Positions 52,098-60,812 of a DNA stretch of 64,000 bases are shown here, one piece after another. The notes under the pieces are model-generated. The model did no database searches. It was not told where the DNA came from and saw only the letters and a list, made by a program, of their open reading frames with translations. The translations under genes and the position numbers were made by a program. This stretch comes from Mycobacterium simulans (GTDB lineage: Bacteria; Actinomycetota; Actinomycetes; Mycobacteriales; Mycobacteriaceae), in NCBI RefSeq assembly GCF_900232995.1, contig NZ_OCVX01000003.1, positions 708,878 through 772,877 on the forward strand. Reading direction: 5' to 3'. How positions within the stretch are numbered: position 1 is the stretch's first letter; each line of letters opens with the position of its first letter.

Positions 52098-53429
52098 TCA
52101 GCGGCGGTGAACCACAATTCGGCCGCCATACTTCGGGGCGCAGGTAACACCCCGGAAGTAGCGCGGCTCGGGCGGAGCCGTAGTCGTCTCGATGGTGAAG
52201 CTGCGCAAAACCGTTCGCAGCACTACATCCATCTCCAGGTTGGCGAAGGCGGCTCCCGGGCAACGTCGGTTACCACCGCCGAATGAAAGCCATGAGAATG
52301 CAGACGGTTTACTGCCGATATAGCGCTGCGGGTCGAAGCGGTCCGGGTCGGGGAACACGTTGGGATCGTTATGGATCTGCGCGAGGCCAACGAAAATTGC
52401 ATCGCCTCGAGGAATGACCCACTCCCCGAGTTGGAAAACCGGTGCATTAACAGATCGGCCGGAAAAATCGACCATAGTTCTGGTTCGTTGGACTTCCATA
52501 ATTGTTGCCTGCCGAAGTTCCGCGCCGCCGTTGTCAGCCTCCTCGACCAAAGCCGCGAGAAGATCCGGGTGCCTGGTTATCCGCTCGAACACCCAGCTCA
52601 TCTGCTGCGCGGTGGATTCGTGCCCAGCGGTCAGCTGGTTGAGTAGATCGTCGCCAATATCCTTGCGCGACATGACCGAACCATCGTCATGGGTAGCACG
52701 CAGCATCAGCGCGAGCACATCGGTCCGCTCCGCGAGGCTGGGGTCCGCCCGTGCGTCATCGATCAACTTATCGATGATCGCCTCGTACCGCCGCCGCCCC
52801 GCGGCCATCCGGCCCCATGGGCTGTAGCGGCCGTAGTTGCGCCTCGGGGCCGGCATGCCGGCCACCCGCTGGGCCAGGGTGCACCACGATGGGACAATTT
52901 GGCGTAGCTCATCGAATTCAACACCCTGGCCATCGCCACCGAAAATCGCGCGCAGGATGGCGTTGATTGCGATCTGCTTCGTGGACGGCCACGTCGGGAA
53001 CGACCGCCCTTCTGGCCAGTTGGCGGTCTCCCGCAGGGTCTCCTCCTCGACGAGGGTCTCGTAATTGGCGACGCTCGCGGGGCCGAACACGGACGCCAAT
53101 AGCCGGCGGCGCTGACGATGATCGTCGCCGTCAAGCGCAATGACCGCCCTGGAACCCAACTCTCGACCGAGATTCGGCTTGATATTGACGATATCTTGCG
53201 GACTGGCAGTGAATACCTGCCTGGCCAGTTTTGGATCGCCAACGACGATGACGCGCCCGAATCTTGGGATGTTCAGTGTGAAGGTATTGCCGTAACGGCG
53301 TCCCAGCCATTGGATTATCTGTGGCCGCCAATACGTGAACAGCACGCCCTGCACAAGCTTCGGGATCCAGATTGCCGGGGGCAACCTAACCTCAGGCGGC
53401 GCTGCAGCGTCAGCGATTGATTGACTCAT
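52098..53429 (-). CDS. Cytochrome P450 (CYP138-like type)
   Basis: A 443-residue cytochrome P450. The I-helix oxygen motif is TAGHESTAQQ, the K-helix ExxR is EVQR, and the haem-binding loop is SFGGGNRRCPGAAFANLE with the axial cysteine. The N-terminal PPAIWIPKLVQGVLFTYWRP resembles the membrane-associated, lipid-oxidising mycobacterial P450s. It sits downstream of the PaaI-type thioesterase with a 184-base gap that holds an 18-base palindrome, so it may have its own promoter. A tailoring hydroxylation or epoxidation of the cluster product is inferred. Confidence 0.88.
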   Translation of the reverse strand: MSQSIADAAAPPEVRLPPAIWIPKLVQGVLFTYWRPQIIQWLGRRYGNTFTLNIPRFGRVIVVGDPKLARQVFTASPQDIVNIKPNLGRELGSRAVIALDGDDHRQRRRLLASVFGPASVANYETLVEEETLRETANWPEGRSFPTWPSTKQIAINAILRAIFGGDGQGVEFDELRQIVPSWCTLAQRVAGMPAPRRNYGRYSPWGRMAAGRRRYEAIIDKLIDDARADPSLAERTDVLALMLRATHDDGSVMSRKDIGDDLLNQLTAGHESTAQQMSWVFERITRHPDLLAALVEEADNGGAELRQATIMEVQRTRTMVDFSGRSVNAPVFQLGEWVIPRGDAIFVGLAQIHNDPNVFPDPDRFDPQRYIGSKPSAFSWLSFGGGNRRCPGAAFANLEMDVVLRTVLRSFTIETTTAPPEPRYFRGVTCAPKYGGRIVVHRR

Positions 53430-53569
53430 AACGTAATGCTCCCAACTCTGATATTTGCCTGGGCCTCGCTAAACTGATGAGAACCAGAATTACGCTCCGG
53501 GCTTTGGTCGCAGTACGGAGCACTACGATGGCTGATTTGCCCGTCGGCGTGCGGCATTGCCCATCTCAC

Positions 53570-53587
53570 CGCCGACATATGTCGGCG
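53570..53587. promoter_or_regulatory. 18-base perfect palindrome between thioesterase and P450 genes
   Basis: CGCCGACATATGTCGGCG is fully self-complementary. With no loop it is more likely a protein-binding site than a terminator. It lies 141 bases ahead of the P450 start and 27 bases past the thioesterase stop. Confidence 0.5.
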
Positions 53588-53613
53588 TGTTCGGTCAGAC
53601 CTTCCAGCGCCGC

Positions 53614-54072
53614 TCACCGATTTGCGACTTTGATATTCCGCATCGTGACAAGCGCAGTCGCACACAGTGACTCTTCATCGGCGCCACGACGTGCGTAGAC
53701 GTTTGCGGTCGCCGTGGTGGTAGAGAGGTTCGCCTTGATAACCCGTCCCCGAGCGATAATCTCATCGCCCTTTGCAGGCGCAAGTATTTTTACAGTGAAA
53801 TCGATGGTCATATTCACCCATCCGGCCGGGAGTAGCGTACCCGCGGCAGACCCCCCTGCGAAGTCGGCGAGACTACCCAGCACACCCCCTTGGATGTGTC
53901 CAGTCAGTTCGGTTAGTTCGGTGCGATATGGCTGGATGATCTCCGCTTCACCCGGCGCCATTCGACCAAAATTGAACCCGAGCAATTTGGCAGCAGGCAT
54001 GCCAAGGACGGCGCCTTTTACTGCCGCTTCATAATCTGGGTTCGGGGACGGCCATGGCACCTTGGTATTCAT
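53614..54072 (-). CDS. PaaI-type hotdog thioesterase
   Basis: A 152-residue hotdog-fold thioesterase of the PaaI/YdiI group. The catalytic-helix region is LTGHIQGGVLGSLADFAGGS and the following strands are NMTIDFTVKILAPAKGDEII. Such enzymes hydrolyse acyl-CoA or acyl-ACP. Its first 44 bases overlap the 3' end of the acyl-AMP ligase gene, showing co-expression. A decayed fragment of a second similar gene lies at 61505-61610. Confidence 0.82.
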   Translation of the reverse strand: MNTKVPWPSPNPDYEAAVKGAVLGMPAAKLLGFNFGRMAPGEAEIIQPYRTELTELTGHIQGGVLGSLADFAGGSAAGTLLPAGWVNMTIDFTVKILAPAKGDEIIARGRVIKANLSTTTATANVYARRGADEESLCATALVTMRNIKVANR

Positions 54073-55783
54073 GTTGTCTCCTCTGAGGGAAGGCGGCCGT
54101 TAACTGCTTAAATCCCGACTCCAGGTAGCGTTCTCGTGCTGCCGCGCGCATGACCTTGCCGCTGGTAGTTTTTTGCAGTTCTCCTTGAGGGGTCAGGACT
54201 ACTTCGCGGATGGAAATCTCATGCTCGCGGATCACGGCGCCCCTTATCGCGGCACATACGTCGGTCTCATCGACGTCCTCGAAGTGGTCACCGTCAATCT
54301 CCTGCACCACGACCAGTTCCTCGCCGGCAGCCCCAGAAACCCCAAAAGCAGCGCACCCATTCGCTCTCAATGCGACGTGGGCAGAGTGGACTGTCTGCTC
54401 GATGTCACTGGGGTAGTAGTTGCGCCCGCGGATAATAATGAGATCTTTCAACCTGCCTACGACGTACAACTCGTCTCCGACGATGGCGCCGAGATCGCCG
54501 GTCCGCAAATACGTTTGACTTCTTTGCCCTTCAATCCGCGCCTCAAAGGTTGCCGCAGTCGCGCGGGGGTTGCGCCAATACCCCATCGCTACGTGAGGTC
54601 CAGCAACCCATATCTCACCAATCTCGCCAGTCGGACAAACGCGGGTCGTTTCTGGATCGACTATTCTGATCTGGTCTTCCGGGAGGACCAGCCCGACCAA
54701 GGGCCGGGTGTTACTTCCCGCATCCAGTTCGACCCGTTTCCGTCGCAGTTGATCGACGGCTACATTGACCACCCACGGACCGCTGCCCTTCCGACTGCCT
54801 GCGACGAGCAGGGTCGCCTCGGCAAGCCCATAACAGGGGTAGTTGGCGGTCGCATCAAAACCGTACTGTGCAAATGTTTCGGTGAAACGAGCCATGGTTT
54901 GAGCCTGCACGGGTTCAGCACCGTTGAATGCGACCTTCCAGCAGCTGAGGTCGATCGCCGGCACGGTGCTGGCCGAGGCTCTGGCAACACAGGCGTCGAA
55001 CGCAAAATTTGGTCCACCACTTGTATGCGCGCGGTAACGAGAAATAGTCTCCAGCCACAGAAGTGGACGACGTATAAACGCGATTGGCGACATCAGGATG
55101 CTCGTAGCGCCTACATAGAGTGGCTGCAGCACATTGCCGATCAGACCTTGATCGTGGAATAACGGTGCCCATCCGACGACGGTCGATTCAGGGCCGTGCT
55201 GGAATGCACGTTTGATCATCTCTTGATTAGCGATAAGGTTACCGTGCGAGACCATGACTCCTTTGGGATTGCCCGTTGAGCCAGATGTGTATTGAAGAAA
55301 TGCGAGCGACTCCGGCGCGCAAGCGGCGAGCTCGAAGGTCTCGACATTTGTCTCGATTTCTATCTGGTCAACCGCGAGCCAATGAAATGCACCGAACACG
55401 GGTTCAATTGCCGTCCGTATACCGTCAACCCAGTCACCGACGGTTAATATGGCGGTTGGATCGCAGTCATTGATGATGGCGATAGTCGAATGCTGTACGC
55501 GACCGCGTCGAGGTGGACTCAGCGGTACTGCAACAACATTCGCGTACAAACACCCAAAGTACGCAACGATGAAATCCAAGCCGGGGGGAAAGAGAAGCAA
55601 GGCCCGGTCCCCGGGCGCGCAGTGTCGACGGAGTACCGCCGCAACTGTGGAGGCTCGGGCATGTAGTTGATGGTACGTGAGTTCAGCAATTTCTTGCCCA
55701 TGGTCGTCCACGAACACGTATGCACGGCGTTTCGGCTCCTCGAAGGCTCGAAAACTGAGAAGTTCAGGAAGCAATTTGACCAT
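54029..55783 (-). CDS. Fatty acyl-AMP ligase (FAAL)
   Basis: A 584-residue acyl-AMP ligase that activates a fatty acid and loads it on an acyl carrier protein rather than CoA. The P-loop is LQYTSGSTGNPKGVMVSHGN (residues 164-183); the FAAL-type substrate region GWAPLFHDQGLIGNVLQPLY follows. The insertion that separates FAALs from CoA ligases is recognisable (QLRRKRVELDAGSNTRPLVG). The C-terminal domain carries RTGDLGAIVGDELYVVGRLK and IIIRGRNYYPSDIEQTVHSA. ATG 55783 is chosen (AGGTGA upstream) although the frame is open further; it overlaps the type II thioesterase by 20 bases. With the ACP and desaturase nearby it is the probable starter-loading enzyme. Confidence 0.92.
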   Translation of the reverse strand: MVKLLPELLSFRAFEEPKRRAYVFVDDHGQEIAELTYHQLHARASTVAAVLRRHCAPGDRALLLFPPGLDFIVAYFGCLYANVVAVPLSPPRRGRVQHSTIAIINDCDPTAILTVGDWVDGIRTAIEPVFGAFHWLAVDQIEIETNVETFELAACAPESLAFLQYTSGSTGNPKGVMVSHGNLIANQEMIKRAFQHGPESTVVGWAPLFHDQGLIGNVLQPLYVGATSILMSPIAFIRRPLLWLETISRYRAHTSGGPNFAFDACVARASASTVPAIDLSCWKVAFNGAEPVQAQTMARFTETFAQYGFDATANYPCYGLAEATLLVAGSRKGSGPWVVNVAVDQLRRKRVELDAGSNTRPLVGLVLPEDQIRIVDPETTRVCPTGEIGEIWVAGPHVAMGYWRNPRATAATFEARIEGQRSQTYLRTGDLGAIVGDELYVVGRLKDLIIIRGRNYYPSDIEQTVHSAHVALRANGCAAFGVSGAAGEELVVVQEIDGDHFEDVDETDVCAAIRGAVIREHEISIREVVLTPQGELQKTTSGKVMRAAARERYLESGFKQLTAAFPQRRQHEYQGAMAVPEPRL

Positions 55784-56531
55784 TTTCACCTGCAATAGTG
55801 TCGATAATGTGTTGGATAACATCCATACGACGAGTCTGATGAAAGATGTGATCGCCCGGCAAGGCGCGGTAGGTGAATGTTGCTGCTGTCTGGTGGGACC
55901 AGGCTCGCATTTCGCTCGGTTGAGCAATGGGGTCGTCAATCCCGCAGAAGGCGGTGATCGGACACTGCACCTTTCGCCCCGGTGGGTACGAGTAAACTTC
56001 GTTAATCTCGAGGTCGGCTCTAATGATTGGCAGCGCGTAGCGGCGAAATGACTTGCTTTGATACCACGCTGCGCCACTCCCAGTAGCCACATGAAGCGCT
56101 GTCGCCAACTCGTCATCTGGCAAGTGATGGATGGTCGGGACGCTCGACGGTAGGTGCGCGGCACGCCGGCCGGAGACGAAGACGTGCAAGGGCGGATTTG
56201 CGACCAGATTTTCTAACGCATACGCCAGTTCGAACGCGACGAGCGCACCCATGCTATGTCCATAGAGAGCCAGTGGTGCCTGTACTTCCTGGGCGATCAG
56301 AGGTAACAGCCCTTCAACGACTGCTGCTACGTCACGCATCAGCGGTAAGCTCGCGACATCCTCTCGGCCCGGCAACTGCACGCACATCGGCGCCACGACC
56401 CGTGCCAAGGGCTCAAGCCACTGGTTGAACGACGAAGCTCCCCCACCGGCATGGGGAATCAGAAGGAGCGCAACAGAAGCTTCAGACGGAAATGCTCGCA
56501 GCGATACCCCCGCAGTCATGCGCGCATTCAT
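55764..56531 (-). CDS. Type II thioesterase (editing thioesterase of a PKS/NRPS)
   Basis: A 255-residue alpha/beta hydrolase of the GrsT/TesA type that removes aberrant acyl groups from carrier proteins. The N-terminal ALLLIPHAGGGASSFNQW, the nucleophile motif YGHSMGALVAFELAYAL (GHSMG) and the C-terminal histidine in LPGDHIFHQTR are all intact. ATG 56531 overlaps the P450 stop by four bases (ATGA). Its presence supports a working modular PKS in the cluster. Confidence 0.92.
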   Translation of the reverse strand: MNARMTAGVSLRAFPSEASVALLLIPHAGGGASSFNQWLEPLARVVAPMCVQLPGREDVASLPLMRDVAAVVEGLLPLIAQEVQAPLALYGHSMGALVAFELAYALENLVANPPLHVFVSGRRAAHLPSSVPTIHHLPDDELATALHVATGSGAAWYQSKSFRRYALPIIRADLEINEVYSYPPGRKVQCPITAFCGIDDPIAQPSEMRAWSHQTAATFTYRALPGDHIFHQTRRMDVIQHIIDTIAGENGQIAS

Positions 56532-57778
56532 CGTGCACCACGCATCACTACAGGAAATCGCTGCAAGCCCCGGAGGATGATGCTCTCGTCCTGCCATTCG
56601 GGCTGCTCGGTCGTAAGTTCAATGCGTGCGCCGCGGCGCAATACCCACTCGAAAGCTATTTCCGTCTGTAGCTCTGCGAGTGCGCCGCCCAGACAACCAT
56701 GCATTCCGAACCCGAACGCTAAATGACGTTGGGCGGGTCGTGTTATATCGAACAGATCGGGGTGTTCAAAGATTGCTGGATCGCGGTTCGCACCTCCAAG
56801 GCAAAGAAGCACGCGGTCACCGACACGAATCAGTTCACCACCAATTTCGGTATCCCTCGTTGCGCATCGCTTTGTCACCTGAACCGGACTGTCGTATCGC
56901 AGCACCTCAGTAATAAAGTTGCGAACCAGCTCGGGCCGCTCACGCAGCAGCGCATCCTGATCCCGATGTTGCGCTAGTGCCAAGAACGCGTTGCCAATCA
57001 AGGATTTCGTCGTCTCATTCGCCGCAGCGAAAAACATCATACAAATAACGCAGAGCTCATCAGAACTGAGTCGGTCGCCACCGCTGGTCTGGACGGCAAG
57101 CAGATTACTTATCAAGTCGTCGCCTGGTTTCCGACGGCGATATTCTATTGCTTCATCGAGCGCTGCACCGAAAGCATCTACTGCGTTGTGTACACGGCTT
57201 AGCTCGCTGGGTTTCATAAGTCCCGGCTCAAGAAGAAAGCGGATGTCGTGCGCCCAGGGCCCGACTTGATCGCGAATACTCGCAGGCAACCTCATCCAAT
57301 CCTGCATAACCAAACTAGGTAATGGTTCCGCCAATTCGGCTATCAGGTCAAATTCACTCGTGGTAGACACGCGATCCAGGAACTGGTCCACCAACGTTGC
57401 AACACGTGGACGCAGATTTGAAATTGACTGCGGCGTGAATGCGCGGTTCACGATCCCCCGCAAGCGCGCATGGTCAGGATTATCGGTAAAAACTAGCGAT
57501 TTCTTACCTAGCAGTTCGACGCGGTCCGCAGTTATCTGCGATTTTTCCACGTGCATACTGACCATTTGTGGGATAAGTCCCGCACTGAAGCTGCGATCCC
57601 GGAGAATCGCAAGCACATCGGCGTGTCGTGTCAGCACCCACATGCCCAAAGTTTTATGAACCGGCTTTATCTCACGAAGACGCCTGTAAACCGGATATGG
57701 GTTGTGTTTGAATTCAGCCGTAAATGGATTGAATCGGATGCACTCTTCGGCTTTTGTCTGCGGCATCGCGTTCAACAT
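56528..57778 (-). CDS. Cytochrome P450 (soluble, PksS/CYP107-like)
   Basis: A 416-residue soluble bacterial P450. The haem loop FGFGMHGCLGGALAELQTEI carries the axial cysteine; ExxR is EVLR in NFITEVLRYDSPVQV. The I-helix motif is FFAAANETTKS, with Asn in place of the usual Gly/His before Glu-Thr-Thr, an uncommon variant. Start ATG 57778. It is coupled to the type II thioesterase and lies 183 bases after the ACP. Similar P450s tailor polyketide backbones. Confidence 0.9.
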   Translation of the reverse strand: MLNAMPQTKAEECIRFNPFTAEFKHNPYPVYRRLREIKPVHKTLGMWVLTRHADVLAILRDRSFSAGLIPQMVSMHVEKSQITADRVELLGKKSLVFTDNPDHARLRGIVNRAFTPQSISNLRPRVATLVDQFLDRVSTTSEFDLIAELAEPLPSLVMQDWMRLPASIRDQVGPWAHDIRFLLEPGLMKPSELSRVHNAVDAFGAALDEAIEYRRRKPGDDLISNLLAVQTSGGDRLSSDELCVICMMFFAAANETTKSLIGNAFLALAQHRDQDALLRERPELVRNFITEVLRYDSPVQVTKRCATRDTEIGGELIRVGDRVLLCLGGANRDPAIFEHPDLFDITRPAQRHLAFGFGMHGCLGGALAELQTEIAFEWVLRRGARIELTTEQPEWQDESIILRGLQRFPVVMRGAR

Positions 57779-57961
57779 GGTTGACTTCCGTTGCTCGTGC
57801 AGTAACCGCACCTGTAGAGAATCAGATTAGGTGATACGACAATGGCATCAGGCCGGCCGAGGAGCGCCTCATAACCAAGATTGCGTGCCGCTGCGAACCG
57901 TGACGACATCTCCTCGTGCATATGAGCTCGATCCCGTTGTGTCTTGCGTCATCGCAACAAA

Positions 57962-58213
57962 CTATGTGCTGGCCGTTTGCGCATGAAGATACTGTGCAAC
58001 AGCACTGATGGTTGGCGTCTCGAACAACGCTTCGAGTGGAATATCTACGCCATAGCGCTCTTGGACTTCCATCAACATTGCCACCGCAACCGCGGAATCA
58101 ACTCCGAGACGATCAAAGTCTGCAGTTGGATCAACCCGCTCCACCGGGACGCCGATAACTTCGCCGATGAACTTTCTGCACCAATCAGTTATTGAACTTT
58201 GTTGTGTATCCAT
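57962..58213 (-). CDS. Free-standing acyl carrier protein
   Basis: An 83-residue carrier protein. The phosphopantetheine-attachment serine is Ser40 in DRLGVDSAVAVAMLM; the helix-II acidic residues and the C-terminal LFETPTISAVAQYLHAQ complete the fold. It begins 12 bases after the desaturase stop. It is the probable acceptor of the fatty acyl chain from the acyl-AMP ligase and the carrier on which the desaturase may act. Confidence 0.93.
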   Translation of the reverse strand: MDTQQSSITDWCRKFIGEVIGVPVERVDPTADFDRLGVDSAVAVAMLMEVQERYGVDIPLEALFETPTISAVAQYLHAQTAST

Positions 58214-58225
58214 TACCTAGCTTCC

Positions 58226-59212
58226 TTACAGCGCCGTAGCGCGGGTTTTCCCTGATTTCGAGTGGTGGATTCTTTTTGAGGCCCTCCGCTCCGCAGACGG
58301 AAGCCGCAAATCGTAGGCAACACCGCATGCTGCCAAAATCCTGATAACCCAATAGCCAGGGTCAAGGCGATACCAGTCCAATCCAAACGATGGTGATTCC
58401 GGAAACGCATGGTGGTTGTTATGCCATGATTCGCCAAGCGAAACTAAGGAGAAGATGCCGCCATTTCTGCTGTTTTCCCTTGAGGCATAGGGACGCGTTC
58501 CAACCAGATGATGAAAAGAGTTGATCGCCCATACAATATGCTCAAGCACGAATACCCGAACAAAGCCACCCCACAACAGGCAGCTTACGGCGCCTTCCCA
58601 AGTTCGATAGACGATTGCACCCACCACGGCCGGTATTATCAGGCCTAGTGCAAACCAGTAATTATAACGGCGGGCTACCTGGAGGATGCGGCGGTTCTTA
58701 ATAAGATCTGGCGCGTAATGGACAATATTCGGGTATTCGTGCCGACGCATCCATAAGAAATGAGAATGCGCTAACCCGCGGATTCGGCCCAAGAGGCCGT
58801 GCCCAGATAGGTTCGGCGAGTGTGGATCGCCCTCTTTGTCAGAACATTCGTGGTGCCGGCGGTGAATTGCAACCCACGAAACAACGCCACCTTGGCCCGC
58901 CATAGAACCAAGGACGGCGAGCAGTATTTCGACAGACGGTGCCACCTTAAAGGTGCGGTGAGTAAAGAGCCGATGATAACCGACGGTTATGCCGATTCCC
59001 GTCAAAAACCATATTGTCAATAACAAAACGACTTCAGTTAGTCCCACCGGGTGAACTCGGATAAACCCAACCGCAGCTATAGTTCCAAGAATAGGTAAGA
59101 TATCGAACAGAATGAAGTGACGGCGCTGTAACCGGTGCAGATAGGCATTGCTGATGGTCTTCTTCCTGGACGCCGTTCCAGGCGCTCCCCACTCAAAATC
59201 TGAAACCACCAT
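58226..59212 (-). CDS. Membrane fatty acyl desaturase (Delta9/JamB-like di-iron family)
   Basis: A 328-residue integral membrane di-iron desaturase. The three histidine boxes are HRLFTH (80-85), HRRHH (117-121) and HNNHH (264-268), with an additional conserved HH in SFHHLVGTRPY (234-235). Hydrophobic stretches near residues 34-54, 60-78, 92-106, 186-202 and 208-224 fit the stearoyl-CoA desaturase topology. ATG 59212 has GGAG seven bases upstream. Directly followed by the ACP gene. By analogy with JamB-type enzymes it may desaturate, possibly at the chain end, an ACP-bound acyl group; a simple Delta9 enzyme is the alternative. Confidence 0.9.
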   Translation of the reverse strand: MVVSDFEWGAPGTASRKKTISNAYLHRLQRRHFILFDILPILGTIAAVGFIRVHPVGLTEVVLLLTIWFLTGIGITVGYHRLFTHRTFKVAPSVEILLAVLGSMAGQGGVVSWVAIHRRHHECSDKEGDPHSPNLSGHGLLGRIRGLAHSHFLWMRRHEYPNIVHYAPDLIKNRRILQVARRYNYWFALGLIIPAVVGAIVYRTWEGAVSCLLWGGFVRVFVLEHIVWAINSFHHLVGTRPYASRENSRNGGIFSLVSLGESWHNNHHAFPESPSFGLDWYRLDPGYWVIRILAACGVAYDLRLPSAERRASKRIHHSKSGKTRATAL

Positions 59213-59285
59213 GCGGCCACTCCGAGATTCGAAACCGACGGATCCACTACAGAAAATTTTCGTTTGGCGCCCTGTGCGCTGACAC

Positions 59286-59317
59286 CATCAAGATGACGAC
59301 TATTCGTCATCTTGATG
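59286..59317. promoter_or_regulatory. Perfect 14-base inverted repeat upstream of the desaturase operon
   Basis: CATCAAGATGACGA and its exact complement TCGTCATCTTGATG are separated by four bases, 74 bases before the desaturase start. It is the strongest inverted repeat in the window and a likely operator of the desaturase-ACP-P450-TEII-FAAL-thioesterase unit, or a terminator for a gene now disrupted to the right. Bases 59318-59524 up to the IS30 element hold nothing recognisable. Confidence 0.6.
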
Positions 59318-59524
59318 ACAGATAGTTAATGTACCTGAATGCGCAAACGCACACAAGGGTTGGGGACGTGCCTCACTACTTGAGGCGTCTTCGGGGTTCC
59401 CCAAGCGGTTTCACGCCGATTGCACGCCGGTTTCACCCACACCCGTTACGCGTGACCCGTCTGCTATCCGGCCTCTGTCGGTTCCGGTCGAAAAGTGAGC
59501 AGGTGATGCCGGGTGGTTTCTAGG

Positions 59525-60812
59525 CGATGTCGCAACACTTCTTTAGGTTCTGGAGGTTGTGTTGTCATCGTCTCGCCGTGTGAAAAAGGGGCCGGGCCGG
59601 CGCCCGCAGTCGGCCAAGCGTCAGCGGTTTATGGAGCTGCGGGCTCGGGGCTGGTCCGTCTCGGCGGGGGGCCGTGAAGTTGGTGTGTCACGGACCTCAG
59701 CAAACAATTGGGCTCGGGGATACAAGAATCGGCGTGGCGAAGCCGTCGGATTCGTGCCCGCGCTCGATCGTTTGGCTGTGCGCCAAATTAGTAGTCGCTA
59801 TCTGTCCGAGGAGGAGCGGATCAACATCGCCGATCTGCGCCGCTCGGGCCTCAGTATCCGCAAGATCGCCGACCAGCTCGGGCGGGCACCCTCGACGGTG
59901 TCGCGGGAGCTGCGCCGCAACAGTCGCCGCGATGGCCAGTACCGGCCGTTCGAAGCGCACCGCTGGTCGGTGCAACGCCGAGCCCGCCGTCACCGGCGGC
60001 GGATCGAGAAGAACGCCGCCCTATGCGAACTGATCGCCGAGCTGCTCGCTCAACGCTGGAGCCCGCAACAGATCGCCCGGCATCTGCGACGCAAGTACCC
60101 CGAGGACCGGTCGATGTGGTTGTGCCACGAAAGTATCTATCAGGCTGTCTACCAGCCACAATCACGCCTGATCCGGCCGCCGAAGGTCACCAGTTCGCAC
60201 CGCGGCCCGCTGCGCACGGGACGGACTCATCGCCGCGCCCACCAGCGTCCTGGCCGTCGCCGCCCGCGCTTCGCCCAGCCGATGTTGTCGATTCACCAGC
60301 GGCCGTTCGATCCCGCCGACCGCTCCCAGCCTGGCCATTGGGAAGGAGATCTCATCCTTGGCAAAAACCAGGGCTCGGCGATTGGCACCCTCGTCGAGCG
60401 ACAGACGCGCCTGATTCGGCTGATACACCTGCCGGCCCGCGACGCCGACGCTCTCCGCATTGCGATCACCGACACCATGAGCGACTTGCCGGTGACGCTG
60501 GTCCGATCCATCACGTGGGATCAGGGCATCGAAATGGCCAGGCACATCGACATCACCGCCGACCTCGGTGCGCCGGTCTACTTTTGCGACTCGCGCTCAC
60601 CTTGGCAGCGCGGCAGCAACGAAAATGCCAATGGTCTGCTGCGGCAATATTTCCCGAAAGGCACCGCCCTGAACACGTACACCGCAGAGCATCTGCGCGC
60701 AGTCGAGTACGAGATCAATAACCGGCCCAGGAGCATCCTCGGGCACCGGAGTCCCGCCGAGCTTTTCACCCTCCTGCTAGCCTCACCAGACCATCAACTG
60801 TTGCGACGATGA
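59525..60812 (+). mobile_element. IS30-family insertion sequence
   Basis: One transposase gene nearly fills the element. Imperfect terminal inverted repeats share the core GTCGCAACA, at 59529-59537 on the left and, inverted, at 60799-60807 on the right, where it overlaps the 3' end of the gene. End positions are approximate. It lies within the polyketide cluster. Confidence 0.72.
59559..60812 (+). CDS. IS30-family transposase
   Basis: A 417-residue DDE transposase. The N-terminal helix-turn-helix is EEERINIADLRRSGLSIRKI with APSTVSRELRRN. The catalytic region shows WEGDLILGKNQGSAIGTLVE (first Asp), RSITWDQGIEMARH (second Asp) and SPWQRGSNENANGLLRQYFP (Glu). The frame is intact. The start GTG 59559 is approximate; an extra N-terminal helix-turn-helix-like segment (SVSAGGREVGVSRTSANNWA) precedes the standard one. 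Confidence 0.93.
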   Translation: MLSSSRRVKKGPGRRPQSAKRQRFMELRARGWSVSAGGREVGVSRTSANNWARGYKNRRGEAVGFVPALDRLAVRQISSRYLSEEERINIADLRRSGLSIRKIADQLGRAPSTVSRELRRNSRRDGQYRPFEAHRWSVQRRARRHRRRIEKNAALCELIAELLAQRWSPQQIARHLRRKYPEDRSMWLCHESIYQAVYQPQSRLIRPPKVTSSHRGPLRTGRTHRRAHQRPGRRRPRFAQPMLSIHQRPFDPADRSQPGHWEGDLILGKNQGSAIGTLVERQTRLIRLIHLPARDADALRIAITDTMSDLPVTLVRSITWDQGIEMARHIDITADLGAPVYFCDSRSPWQRGSNENANGLLRQYFPKGTALNTYTAEHLRAVEYEINNRPRSILGHRSPAELFTLLLASPDHQLLRR

